DNA of 64,000 nucleotides from Helicoverpa zea (GCF_022581195.2 NC_061470.1:11036001-11100000); one strand, 5' to 3'; positions 45,345-56,899 are shown, counted from the stretch's first letter. The notes: generated by a model from the letters alone, not told the origin. Program-made: numbers and translations.

Positions 45345-47690
45345 AAGGAGATCATTCATTTCGTACCCAAAACTGAAAGTGCCGGCCAGAGTAAAAAAAT
45401 ACTTGATTCTTGTAGAGAATAATGCCTTGAACATTTTTTACTATTACAAGAATCGTCTACAATTAACCCCCCGGCTGCTATTTGACATTGAAAATACCAA
45501 AAAATCCCACAATGTTTGGAGTATTACATTACGGCCCCAAACTGAGGAAGGAAGCTGCTGCCTTCAAAGGACTCCTGCCCAACCTGGGAAGTCATCAAAC
45601 GACCCCCCTCCCGCTGTGGGGAAGTCAGACTCTTACTGACTAAAACCCATCATGGGGAAACCAGGGCCGGGGTAATTCTTTCGAACAATCCTGCAGCCCC
45701 GATAGGCTTTGTCCCCACAAAAATATCGTACGATTCTTGTCGAGGATGCCCTGAAGATTTTTACAATTATAAGGAACCTCTTCGGTTAACCCCCAGACTG
45801 CTGTTTGAGTTTAAAGTGGGAGAACCGTGAATAAAAAATCTATACTTGAATGTTATGGCAAATAACGTCCACAGTATTTTTTTAACCAACTTCCCAAAAA
45901 GGAGGAGGTTCTCAATTCGTCGGGATCTTTTTTTTTATGTATGTTCACAGATTACTCGAAGAAGCCTGAACCGATTTTCAATTTTGTTTTTGTTTTTGAT
46001 AGGGTATACCTTCCAGGTAGTCCCATAATCACCCGGTCAGGATCTGATGATGGAAACCCTGAGAAATCGAGGGCAACTTTCGAAAATTGTAGGCGTGCAT
46101 AGGTTAAAAACTTGACAATGAGGTGTACGTCTGATAACACTATGCAACAGTGAAGGTTTGGAGCTGACCTGATGATGGAGACCGGAGAAGGTCGAGGGAA
46201 CTCGACAACTGAATATGTAAACTACCTCGTGGTTGGGCTTATATTATTCGTATTAATGAGATCTTTCCACAAATGCGGATAGTGACAACTATGCTCGTCA
46301 CTGAAAAGCCAAAAATAAAAACCTTTTTACAAAAAAAAAACACAGTGTCTAATGGATGTTCCTGAGTTTATACGCCACCGACTTCTAGGCCGATGCACCT
46401 AAGAATAGTATTTTTTTTTGCATTTCAGTGTTTTTGGGAGTCGAGTTTATTTTTTTTTTAAATGACCGAACGTCTACTGCCCCTACGACGATTACGGCCC
46501 CTGCTACACTGATTAGCTCCGATTAGCCTCTTACTGATTTAAACCCACCATGTTCCTTCTGTCCATGTAGCCAGGCCGCGGTAACTCTTTCGAACAATCC
46601 CGCAGCCCCGGCAGGTTTTGGCCCTAGCGGGCCACCTGGGGTTTGCTAACTCTCTGAGGGGGGCGTAAACAATGCATGCCGACGACACATGTTGTCTGTC
46701 TCCAAGGAGACAGAGGGACTATGACCCACTCACATGAATGGGATGCCTTCGTCTCCTTCTGTGAAGCATGCCAGAGAACGAAGCGGTGGAATAACTGAGA
46801 GTTCGCGCATCTCATCCCAGCAGCTGCCGTGGACGTGGAAGACACCACGCGCATCGTTTGTCGAGAAGACTCCCGGCACCATAGATGTCGGTCTGTGGGC
46901 GGTGAGTTTAGGGAGGCTCATCGTCCCTCCGCCTCCTTGGAAACAACAGGCCTGTGTCGGTGCCGAGCGTTGACCCAAGCCCTCCTCAGACAGTCAGCAA
47001 ACCCCAGTGGGGCCCGCCAGGGCTGCGGGATTTTTCGAAAGAGTTACCGCGGCCCTGGTACGTTATCAGAAGGAACATGATGGGTTTAAATCAGTAAGTC
47101 TCCTCGGTGTGCAGCAGGAGGGGGGGGGGATCGTAGACGTTCAATTAGTTAAAAAAATACTGTGGACGTATTTGTCGTAACATTCAAGTATAGATTTTAT
47201 ATTCACTTTAAACTCAAATAGCAGTCTGGGGGTTAACGAAAACGTTCCTTATAAAAGTAAAAAATCGTCAGGGCATCCTCGACAAGAATACTAAGATATT
47301 TTTAGCGGAGACAAAGCCTATCGGGGCTGCGGGATTGTTCGAAAGAATTACCGCGGCCCTGGTTTCCCCATGATGGGTTTTAGTCAGTAAGAATCTGACT
47401 GCCCCACAGCGGGAGGGGGGTCATTTGATGACTTCCCAGATTGGGCAGGAGTCCTTTGAAGGCAGCGGCTGCCTTCTCCAGTTTGGGGCCGTAATGTAAT
47501 GCTCCAAATATTGTGGGATTTTTTGCTATTTTCAAAGTCAAATAGCAGCCTGGGGGTTAATTGTAGACAATTCTTGTAGTAGTAAAAAATGTTCAGGGCA
47601 TTATTCTCTACAAGAATCTACTATTTTTTTCTTCTGGCCGGCACTTTCATTTTTGGGTACAAAATGTTCGAGACTTGAATGATCTCCTTT
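45345..47690. mobile_element. 2.3-kb foldback (giant imperfect palindrome) built from retroposon-type sequence
   Basis: The left arm (45345-45890, then 46440-46735) and the right arm (47690 back to about 46920) are reverse-complementary over nearly their whole length. Pairs include AAAGTGCCGGCCAGA/TCTGGCCGGCACTTT, CCTTCAAAGGACTCCTGCCC/GGGCAGGAGTCCTTTGAAGG and GCAGCCCCGATAGGCTTTG/CAAAGCCTATCGGGGCTGC. The left arm is interrupted by a roughly 540-bp insertion of other repeats (45895-46435). The centre is near 46830. The arms contain the 'CTCCCGCTGTGG' and 'GCCGCGGTAA' motifs of the retroposon at 44895-45163. Confidence -1.
45890..46430. mobile_element. Insertion in the left foldback arm: 'gaggaggttctcaattcg' and 'atctgatgatgg' families
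   Basis: Begins ACTTCCCAAAAAGGAGGAGG and carries GTCAGGATCTGATGATGGAA, CCTGAGAAATCGAGGGCAAC and GAGACCGGAGAAGGTCGAGG. The same modules recur at 55895-56400 (plus), and in reverse at about 56900-57120 and 57930-58140. Interspersed family of unknown class; no coding seen. Confidence -1.
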
Positions 47691-47849
47691 AGGTATATTA
47701 GTTTTATAGATTTTGTAATACAGTGAGAGCGAGAGCGCAATTCTGATGCCTTTGGTCTCGATAGATTATTTGCAGGAACAAATTCTAGACTTGCAGCTGC
47801 TTCACCGTTAAAGCTCAAATAAGAAGACCTACATATTATAGGTACCAAT

Positions 47850-48985
47850 GTTTATTACCAGAAGTTAAAAACTAAAATACCATTTTCAAACAGCATTAGT
47901 ATACCTGATGAATGAAATGATAATAACTTAGTACCTATTTCAAAGTATAATAAAGTCGCTAAAATGCAACTTTTCCTTAAAATATACCGAATAATATATA
48001 TATTACTGGTCAGTGCATTGAGTCTGCAACGTAGTCGACTTTCGGAAGGGGATATCATGAGAAATGTGAATGAAACCATAGCGTGTTCTAATTTTACCTC
48101 TAACGCCATCTATCGAGCGTGGTGGCTATCGTGCCACGTCACAGGAATGAAGGAAAGATGTTGAAAATATTCAATTAAAGATGACTGATTGCCTTGATTA
48201 TTTAGTAAGTTGTACTCAAATAAGTAGACCGATATATTAATCACTGTTTCTTTACAGAAAGGAAACTTTCACTAATAAAATACACTGTTTTCAAAACGAC
48301 ATACTCATGTCAATATTATAGGTACTTACTACTTAGTAAATAGTTCAAAGTATATAAAGTTGCTGAATCGCAACTTTTCCAAAAAATGTACCCAATAATA
48401 TATATATATTACCGGTCGGTATCGCATTAGTGGTTTAGGTCCAGCCGGCTCACACTGCGGGGATGTCATGACGATTGTGAACGAAACCATAGCGTGTTCT
48501 AATTTTACCTCTAACGCCATCTATCGAGCGTGGTGGCTATCGTGCCACGTCACAGGAATGTAGGAAAGATGTTGAAAATATTCAATTAAAGATGACTGAT
48601 TGCCTTGATTATTTAGTAAGTTGTACTCAAATAAGTAGACCGATATATTAATCACTGTTTCTTTACAGAAAGGAAACTATCACTAATAAAATACACTGTT
48701 TTCAAAACGACATACTCATGTCAATATTATAGGTACTTACTACTCAAAGTATATAAAGTTGCTGAATCGCAACTTTTCCAAAAAATGTACCCAATAATAT
48801 ATATATATTACCGGTCGGTATCGCACTTAGTCGTTTAGTTAGGTCTAGCCGGCTCACACCCTCTGCGGGGATGTCATGACGATTGTGAACGAAACCATAG
48901 CGACTTCTAATTTTACCTCTAACGCCATCTATCGAGCGCGAGGGCAAACGTGCCACGTCACAGGAATGTAGGGAGGACTCTGAAA
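47850..48985 (+). repeat. Tandem-like array of the 'gaaaccatagcg' family, about 410-bp period
   Basis: GAAACCATAGCG occurs at about 48072, 48482 and 48891, spacing about 410 bp. Whole units are shared: AAGTTGCTGAATCGCAACTT, ACCCAATAATATATATATAT, CTCTAACGCCATCTATCGAG, CGTGCCACGTCACAGGAATG and AAGTAGACCGATATATTAAT. Units 2 and 3 are more alike than unit 1. Further single copies are at 44590, 49425 and 58370. Confidence -1.
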
Positions 48986-49424
48986 AATATATTCCATTGC
49001 CCTGGTACATAAGGAAAAGATGATTCACGGTTTAAGCATAGTAATGACGCTGGTTTTCAACTGGACCTATGAGGAGTTGCGGGTGTCAATCGATATGAAA
49101 TAATTAATGCTCTAGAGAGAAAAATAAATAAAACTACGAATATACTAAATAAAAAAAAATTGGCACAAAAAAAATATAAAAAAGTGGAGGCAGACAAAAT
49201 TACCTAATTCATACCTGTATTAGGCATCGCTCAGCGACAGTTTTTTTTTCCGCTAAGCGTACCCACAACACTCAGATCAAAGAAATAGCCACAACACAAT
49301 ATGTACATACAATCGATGATCTATCTACACAGGACACACGTTAGATGCTGTTTTATCTTAAACATCAATAACTAGACCTCCATTATTATAATTATTTATT
49401 AACATTAAATTTAAAATAGAAATT

Positions 49425-49640
49425 TCAGAGTATCTAAAGTTGCTTCAACGCAACTATTTCAAAAATTCTTCATGTCATTGTTATATGGTTTCAATGTTGT
49501 CTCGCTCTTCCATGTACCTTGCTCTTTACCTCTGCGGGAATATCATTCTGATTGTGAACGAAACCATAGCGACTTCTAATTTTACCCCTAACGCCATCTA
49601 TCGAGCGCGGGGGCAAACGTGCCATGTTACACGTAACATA
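49425..49640 (+). repeat. 'gaaaccatagcg' family, dispersed copy
   Basis: TTGTGAACGAAACCATAGCG, CTTCTAATTTTACCCCTAAC and CGCCATCTATCGAGCGCGGG, then GCAAACGTGCCATG. It differs from the array units by losing the ATATATAT segment. Confidence -1.
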
Positions 49641-49742
49641 ACAGTACTGAATGAAAGTAAATACATAAATGAATATATTCTTGCAATAATACAGCATTCT
49701 TAATATATTTTTTTATTTATGGCAATATATTTTAGTATTTTT

Positions 49743-50026
49743 AGGGTTCCGTACCCCAAAAGGAAAAAACGGAACCCTTATAGGATCACTTTGTTGTCCG
49801 TCTGTCTGTCTGTCTGTCTGTCAAGACCCTTTATCTCAAGAACGCGTGGACGTATCAAGCTAAAATTCACATGAAATATTCAAGTCTATTGTCCCTTTAA
49901 GCTGTGAAAATATCAAACTTCTAAGCCAAACCAATCAAAAGATACAGCCGATTATGTCGATATTTTCAACAAATTTTCGACACTCGCAAAGGAATCAAAA
50001 CCTACAGGATACTTCCCGTAAACTCA
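49743..50026 (+). mobile_element. 'gggttccgtaccc' family element, left part before an insertion
   Basis: Starts AGGGTTCCGTACCCCAAAAG, has a (GTCT)n run at about 49797-49822, and runs to TACTTCCCGTAAACTCA. It is broken at 50026 by a 2.3-kb element and resumes at 52351 with GAGTCTTGAAATTTGGC. A related uninterrupted stretch lies at 55330-55640, and outer ends of the same or a related family (GGAACCCT...CTTGGCCGG) at 57560-57600, 59404-59690 and 62280-62575. Common lepidopteran repeat, class uncertain. Confidence -1.
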
Positions 50027-50439
50027 TGCCCGTTTTCACCAACGAATACCTAAATTTAGGGAGCATTTACGGAACACTTAATAAGAATTTCATTTTCACC
50101 AAAGCCTAGGTGTCAAATTATAACCTTAAAATTTGACTTCAACTTGGGGGCCCGATTGATGCCTGCTTAAACAACCCCTATCATTATCATTACAGAATAC
50201 AAACATATTTTGAACCGTGGATAGTGAAATGTACCTTTATATGTTATGTAACACCAAAAATACCATGTTTAAAAAGCAAAAAAATACAAAAAAAATGAAA
50301 TGTAAACTTTTAGAAAGTTTAGAAGCTGTGGAGGTTGTGGATATGTAAAATAATAATCATTAGAAGACCACGTACCTATCTTACATGAAAGAGCAGATGA
50401 CTGAGAAATAAGTACGATGATCATGACTTTTTTATAAGA

Positions 50440-50640
50440 CTAGCCGTTTTCCCGCGGTTTCACCCGCGTCCCGTGGGAGCTACTGCCCGCACCGGGATAA
50501 AATATAGCCTATGTTACTCGCAGATAATATAGCTTTCTAATGGTGAAAGAATATTTAAAATCGGTCCAGTAGTTTTTGAGTTTATCCATTACAACCAAAC
50601 AAACAAACATTTTCCTCTTTATAATATTAGTATACCTAGA
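50440..50640 (+). mobile_element. Interspersed element, 'ccgggataaaata' family, nested
   Basis: CCCGCGGTTTCACCCGCGTC, CCGTGGGAGCTACTGCCCGC, CACCGGGATAAAATATAGCC and end TTATAATATTAGTATA. Sits inside the 50027-52350 element. Confidence -1.
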
Positions 50641-50799
50641 TATAGATTATAGGTTATCACTTGCTATGAATGCACTTGCTAGGTCGTGATGTCGCTGAAT
50701 TATTCAAAAATAGGTAGTCCTGCATGTCCATAAATATACAGACCATAACAGATGCAAATCTGGTAATCACTGATGTAGTTTCGCGGTGGCCGGGACATC

Positions 50800-51280
50800 T
50801 ATAGGCCTATTCAGACCTAAGCGGTATTCGCTACCGTCTACGGCAGAGAAAACCCTGTGGGTATGCGGTAATATGACTGTTCAGACCTAAGCGGTATTCG
50901 CTACCACCTGCGATAGAGAAAACCCAGTGGGTATGCGATAATATTACTGTTGATGTTCGGGACGTATGCCGCTGCTGCGGCATACGTCCCGATGCCCGCT
51001 GCGGTATGTACTTCTACCCACAGCGGCAGTGAATATCGCTCAGGTCGCTCTAGCCGCGGTAGGTATAGTTATTGGCACGGATATTGAGCCCTGACCTTAA
51101 CCTGCGCAGAAGCCATTTATTGGTTTATTGCCTTGTGTACAGTGCGCAAAGCGATCCCCACTCTTCCGCCGAGAGCTCAATATCCGTGCCGGTAACTATA
51201 CTTGATACTAAATACCTGAGCGAAACCCGTGCGGTATCTACCTCTACCCACAGCGGCAGCGAATATCGCTCAGGTTTGAA
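50800..51280. repeat. Palindrome-rich segment with duplicated 'aagcggtattcgctacc' modules
   Basis: Two direct copies of TTCAGACCTAAGCGGTATTC GCTACC (50809 and 50880), a perfect 15-bp hairpin with loop TGCT (50958-50991), and two copies of CCACAGCGGCAG with GAATATCGCTCAGG (51020 and 51250). The MITE at 51066-51198 interrupts it. Probably an inverted-repeat element. Confidence -1.
51066..51198. mobile_element. TA-flanked MITE, second copy
   Basis: Left TAGTTATTGGCACGGATATT, right reverse complement TAGTTACCGGCACGGATATT, TA on both sides (51064-51065, 51199-51200). The interior shares GCGCAAAGCGATCCCCACTC TTCCGCCGAGAGC with the copy at 43196-43331, inverted. Confidence -1.
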
Positions 51281-52350
51281 TTGGCCTTAAATACCAAAAC
51301 TGCAGTAGATACCAATGATTCGAAAATGGTGAATATGGAGGAGCCTATCTCCTAGGTGATAGGGGATACCCTCTGGAGGTAAGAAGTAGGCTAATATTCA
51401 ACATAATAAAATATATAAATTAAAACAAAGATAGTAAACAAATATTTTAATATTAGTCCTCATATGATGTACCAAACATTATCATCATCCTCCTGCACCA
51501 ATTCAATTTGAGGTGGGCTGGGCGCAGCATGTTTTTACACGTCTTTCCAATTTGTCGCACCACCTGAAACTAAATAAATATAATAAATGTATAATTTTAA
51601 CCCCATACTTAAATCCATCAACTCATGGAGAACAAAAATACAATGAAGTCGACAGTAAAACAAGGAACACAGTTGAACGGCAATATCTTATATTATTATA
51701 CACAGATATTATTCACATTTACCTGTAAACGGTTCCTATCGCATTAAAACTATTTGTAACTGGATCCAAGCTTTGTTTTTGGCTTCGTTCGTGGTCCCAT
51801 CCGTTTTTTGTTTAATATTGTGTCTCTATGAGACGTCAGCAATTTCACTAGCTTGTCTTTTTCTTCTGTAAGAAAGGTTTATCCTCGTTTTCTCTTCTCT
51901 GCCAAAATAAACTTATCTAATTCAACAATAATAAACCCAAAATTAACCTCACTCTATGTACACATACACATCAGTCAATTTAACAAACCCGCGATTGACA
52001 TAGGTAAAAATTCACCTATAGAAAACCTCTTTACTGTTTTATTGCATAAAACATAGCGTAATGTAGTTTAAGTTAAATTAAAATAACATCACAAGAAAAA
52101 AAACTCACAGGCTTTAGTAATATATACTCGATAGACGTTTATTTCTTAAGAAGTAGAGAAAAATCATTTTATCGATAAAATATCGACTTTGCATTATCGT
52201 TTGTAGAACTAGTAATCTGTCACTTACTTATGGGATCCATGTACAAGTGTGGTGAAAATGAATTTAGGTAGGTGTCAAATTGGGAGGGGTCCTTATTAAA
52301 AGTAGCTTTTAGATAGGGAAACGGTAAGAGGTTGTTGGTGAAAACGGGCA

Positions 52351-52620
52351 TCAGAGTCTTGAAATTTGGCATGAAGCATTGTCATATAATGCAAATATAG
52401 GAAAAAATGCGAAAATCTTTTTTTTTAAGTTATATAATATGTATAATAAAAATATTTTAATAAAATGAAACTTACTACCTTATTTCTCATGAACGAATAA
52501 ACGTATCAAATTGAAATTTATACCAAATACCTAGGTCTATTGTCCCTTTAGGCAGTGAGAAAATCAAACTTTTAAGTTAACGCGATCAAAAGATACAGCA
52601 GATATACCGACGAAAGGACG
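52351..52620 (+). mobile_element. 'gggttccgtaccc' family element, right part after the insertion
   Basis: Continues from 50026: GAGTCTTGAAATTTGGCATG, TTTCTCATGAACGAATAAAC, CTATTGTCCCTTTAGGCAGT and GCGATCAAAAGATACAGC, a diverged repeat of the left part's own motifs (CTATTGTCCCTTTAAGCTG), so the family has internal duplication. Confidence -1.
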
Positions 52621-52635
52621 CACTAGCACATCTCG

Positions 52636-52644
52636 CACACACGT

Positions 52645-52722
<78 letters not shown>

Positions 52723-52765
52723 ACTACACAAACACACACACGCGCACGCGCGCGCGCATCACTCA
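52636..52765. repeat. (AC)n microsatellite with CG-rich end
   Basis: About 130 bp of AC repeats with a few interruptions, ending in CGCGCACGCGCGCGCGC. Simple repeat. Confidence -1.
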
Positions 52766-53149
52766 CACAATTAATACTAGAAAGAAACCATATTGAGACT
52801 GATAAGCTAAGTTCGATTAAAATTAAGCATTTTTATTATAATTTTTATTTTTTACTACTTTTAACGTCTAGAAAGAGACAATTTTTTAGTTTTTTAAGAA
52901 GATGCTCCAATTTGTTTAACTTTCTTAATTTTTTTACGTTTTGTTTAATTTTTTTATATTCTATCTTTGTCCACATATATACCGCACACGACAAAAATAC
53001 TCATGTAACCGTAACTCGGGCTCCCAAGATACAGGCCTAGCCTAGTTTGGGGACCGCCGATCCAAGAAAGCAATGTCTGCTACTACAATATAGTTACACC
53101 TAACAAATGTACCTTACTTAATTTTAAGACAAACAAACTGTATGTAACT

Positions 53150-54890
53150 GTGGATAAATATTTTTTTTTATTATTATTATAAATGTATGTCTCTTCCAGA
53201 CCTCGGGACTACAGAGTCCCGGATTTTTGGGAGGCGAACGTGGGGCCGAAGCCAACACGCTGAAGCCCTTTTGAGACAACTTTAATGAAATGGCGACACA
53301 AAACCGACGATTATCCCTGTATACACTATAGAAATGTACCAAAATCAAAATCAAAAATCAAAATCAAAAGTCATTTATTCAAAGTAGGCTGAAAATCAGC
53401 ACTTTTCGAACGTCAATACAAAAGACAGCCCCCAAAACGCCCGCCCTTCACCACTTCCTATGTGTTTTTGCTGGGAAGAAGAAGTGGTGGAACAAACTCC
53501 CCAGCAACACAATTATGTCTGTATGGTTTGAAGAACCGTATACAAATATTTAAATATCACTATACAACATTGTGTACATAAATTTGTATATAAAATCAAT
53601 TCAAATAGTTAATCATGTTGGCTAGTACACACCTTACCCATACCTATTACTCAAGCAGTTACAAAATAAATCTATTAAAAAAAGAGTGAAAAATATAAAA
53701 AAAATATAAAGCCTCCATTCAGTGAAGATAGATATAGTTTAGGGTGCACCCACCGACATGTCAAAGAGTTTTTATGAAAAAATAAAATAACAACATAAAC
53801 AATGAAAACGGTGAACTAGGACTACCGTTCAAACCAAAATCATATACATTAGGTATATTACGGGTGTACAAATATGTAGTCAGCAAGACGACCTGGTACC
53901 ACAAGCAGCACCCGTTCACGAGCATAACGCGAGGATCAGCCATCGCCCCCCTCGCACATTTTTGAGGGAGGGAGGCAACCCGACCACCGACGCTACCGCA
54001 AGCAATACCGTCAAAGGGAGCATGACGACTTGCAGCTACACTACAAGAAAACAGTTAATACTAATAGATTCGCAGTCGCTAGTAGACCATTTACAAAATT
54101 AAGGAACAACTCATCGTAAAAACAGAACGATGATGGTAATTAGTCAGTATACATAAAATAAAAAAATGTCACGTACCCAAGGACAATTCCCGGTTCTGTG
54201 CTATACTATTGCTAACTGTGGATGAAAACTACTTGGGCTATTGTGATGGGATGATAATGGACTGGGAATGGGGATAACTATGGGAACTATGGCACTTGCC
54301 GATTATTATTTTGTATGTCTCTACCAGACCTCGGGACTATACAGTCCCGGATTTTTGGGAGGCGAACGTGGGGCCGAAGCCAACACGCTGAAGCCCTTTT
54401 GAGACAACTTTAATGAAATGGCGACACAAAACCGACGATTATCCCTGTATACACTATAGAAATGTACCCAAGGACAATTCCCGGTTCTGTGCTATACTAT
54501 TGCTAACTATGGATGTAAACTACTTGGGCTATTGTGATGGGATGATAATGGACTGGGAATGGGGATAACTATGGGAACTATGGCACTTGCCGATTATTAT
54601 TTTGTATGTCTCTACCAGACCTCGGGACTATACAGTCCCGGATTTTTGGGAGGCGAACGTGGGGCCGAAGCCAACACGCTGAAGCCCTTTTGAGACAACT
54701 TTAATGAAATGGTGACACAAAACCGACGATTATCCCTGTATACACTATAGAAATGTACCCAAGGACAATCCCCGGTTCTGTGCTAAACTATTGCTAACTA
54801 TGGATGTAAACTACTTGGGCTATTGTGATGGGATGCCAGTGGATAAGGAATGGGGAAACTACGGGAACTATGGCACCTGCCGATAACAAT
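53150..54890. repeat. 291-bp repeat: two and a half tandem copies plus a distant partial copy
   Basis: GTACCCAAGGACAATTCCCG (last copy: AATCCCCGG) starts at 54173, 54464 and 54755, spacing exactly 291. Units contain CAGACCTCGGGACTATACAG, GAGGCGAACGTGGGGCCGAA, ACTTGGGCTATTGTGATGGG. A partial, more diverged copy lies at 53182-53340, directly followed by the A-rich tail of another element. The block leads into the GC-rich segment at 54900-55310. Tandem units in front of a unique body suggest a retrotransposon 5' region, but no ORF confirms it. Confidence -1.
53338..53530 (-). mobile_element. LINE 3'-end fragment with (AAAATC)n tail
   Basis: Starts with AAAATCAAAATCAAAAATC, then CATTTATTCAAAGTAGGCTG, ACGCCCGCCCTTCACCACTT and AACTCCCCAGCAACACA. 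The repeat tail at the left end places the element on the minus strand. Same family as 12160-12265. Confidence -1.
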
Positions 54891-54899
54891 GTAATAAAT

Positions 54900-55320
54900 A
54901 CACGTAAAAATGGCAGGTGGAGACTCGCCAACTCACTTACTGGGCCCCCGGGAATCAGTCGCTAAATCGCAACAAGGGGGCAACAGGTACATGAGCGGCT
55001 GAAGGGTGAGGATACCTCGGCGGACTTTAAACGCAGATCACGCGCTCCCTGTGGGTCCAGCATCACCGGCCCACTCGCCACTTACCACGAGGCACCTACC
55101 CTCCGAGCGGGCTGCTAACCCTACTCTAGCGACTCCAGTCTGACCGGCCGATGAAAGCAAGCCAAGAGGCGGGAGACCTATCCCCCGTCATGGTTCACTC
55201 CGGCAAGCCGGAGGTGGGGGACAGTATACTCTCCCTGGAGCACTCGGATATATAGCCCCGCGGGGTCGCTACTCCCCGTCATCCGCCTCAGATGCCCTGC
55301 GGGGCTATTATTATTATTAT
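54900..55320. mobile_element. GC-rich element body with (TTA)n tail
   Basis: GGAGACTCGCCAACTCACTT, GGGCCCCCGGGAATCAGTCG, ACTCCGGCAAGCCGGAGGTG, GCCCTGCGGGGCTATTATTA TTATTATTA. The trinucleotide tail suggests a non-LTR retrotransposon 3' end on the plus strand. No reading frame of note. Confidence -1.
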
Positions 55321-55894
55321 TACCTTAGACGAATTTCCATCACACGCTAGGGAATCAAAACCTACAAGGTACTTCCCGTGAACTCAGAATCTTGAAATTC
55401 GGCAAGAAGCAACTTTATATAGTACAGATAAAGGAAAAATTGCGAAAATGATAAATTTGAAGTTACATAAAATATTAAAATATTATTTTTGCGTACATGA
55501 TATAAAATATTTTTTTAATAATTATAAACTTACTACCTACCCTTTTTCACATGAACGCGTAGAGATATTAAAGTTGAAATTCATATCAAACAGTTCTTAA
55601 ATATAATTGCCTCTAAACTGTGAAAAATTTTAAATCATTCAAAGGTCATTGGTAATCTTAGTATGGAAACCATACCCACGGCGGATACGAACGAAATATA
55701 GCACAGTATACTGATAAAGGCTCTGATTTACTATGGCATTAGTCCCATCAATGTAAACCATGTGAATCTAGAGAAAATCAGGTGTAAACATCAAATATTT
55801 TCCTCATTTCAATGGGGAATTTAAACGACCAAGTTTGACGGATTTGAGAAATCATTTCTTTGTAGCGAAAGAGTATACTCGCCGTTTATTTCCA

Positions 55895-56400
55895 TTGTCA
55901 TCAGGTCAGGATCTGATGACGGAAATCCTGAGAAATCGAGGGCAACTATCAGAAATTGTAGGCATGCATAGGGTTAAAACTTGATTCTCAGATGTATATC
56001 TGGTCTGCGGGTTGTTCGAAAGAGATACCGCGGCCCTGGTACATAAAAGGCCCATGACGGAACACGACGGTTTTTAGTCAGTAAAAGTCTGACACTCCCT
56101 CTCCGCTGCTAACCCACAGCGGAAGGGGTCATTTGATGATTTTTGACGTCGTTAAAAAAAAAAAGAAAAAAAAGATGTATGTCTGGTGATACTATCAAAC
56201 ACTGAAGGTTTAGAGCTTACCTGATGATGAAGACGTGAGAAAGTCGAGAGAACTCCTTAACGGTATGTTTTAGTTACGTCGTGTTTGGGCTTATATTATT
56301 CGTATTGACGAGAACTTTTCACAAAAGTTAAAAATGAAAACTTTTTACAAAAAAAATCAACTTCTAAAAACAACAACAAAACTGTTTATATGCATCGGTC
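55895..56400 (+). mobile_element. 'atctgatgatgg' family copy, interrupted by a retroposon
   Basis: TCAGGTCAGGATCTGATGAC, CTGAGAAATCGAGGGCAACT and, after the insertion at 56005-56172, GGTTTAGAGCTTACCTGATG, GTCGAGAGAACTCC. The order matches 46020-46230, which is uninterrupted there. Confidence -1.
56005..56172 (+). mobile_element. Retroposon (LINE 3' end) with 15-bp target-site duplication
   Basis: Flanked by AGATGTATATCTGGT (55990-56004) and AGATGTATGTCTGGT (56173-56187), one mismatch in 15. Ends in an A-rich tail after TTTGACGTCGTT. Body CTGCGGGTTGTTCGAAAGAG, ACCGCGGCCCTGGTACATAA, AACCCACAGCGGAAGGGGTC, the reverse of the copy at 44895-45163. Confidence -1.
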
Positions 56401-56899
56401 TAGATCTCGATGGTTAAATAAATATAGATGCATCCTCTAGACACCGACTTCTAGACCGATGCACCTAACATCTTTTTAATTTCTTTCTTGCTTTTGTTTT
56501 CTTGTTGCTTTTTCATATGTTTGAAGTTGGATTTGTTTGTAAAATTCTACAAAATAAAATAAAGCCGACTTTATAAAACAAAGAAAGGGACAGAATTACA
56601 CTTTTGTCAAGGCTCTAGAAACGTAAAGCCAGCAGCCCCGAATCCTACTCTCTAGCAGTTGTTGTTACAAGTCGTCCGGCGGTTTCGAAAAAAACCTGAA
56701 ACTGGGGCTCGTTAGGTGATTAGTCCCTCAAAAATAAAAGATCCCATTAGTAATGAATTCTCATCACCTAAAATAAAACAAGCTCCAACACAAGGTTACG
56801 TTATAAATTGTAAAGGAGTTCCCATAACTATATCTGATCTTTGCTATCGATCCCACAATAGCAGTCAAACCTATCTATGTGGAAAGTCTTCGCCAATAC

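Larger units (their letters stand above)
50027..52350. mobile_element. 2.3-kb DNA transposon-like element, TIR TGCCCGTTTTCACCAAC, TSD TCA
   Basis: Left end TGCCCGTTTTCACCAAC; the right end is its reverse complement GTTGGTGAAAACGGGCA, ending at 52350. TCA flanks both sides (50024-50026, 52351-52353). The uninterrupted relative at 55375-55395 reads GTGAACTCAGAATCTTG, giving the empty site. A 3-bp duplication fits PIF/Harbinger-type elements. No transposase recognised. It contains a 'ccgggataaaata' element (50440-50640) and a palindrome-rich segment with its own MITE (50800-51280). Confidence -1.
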
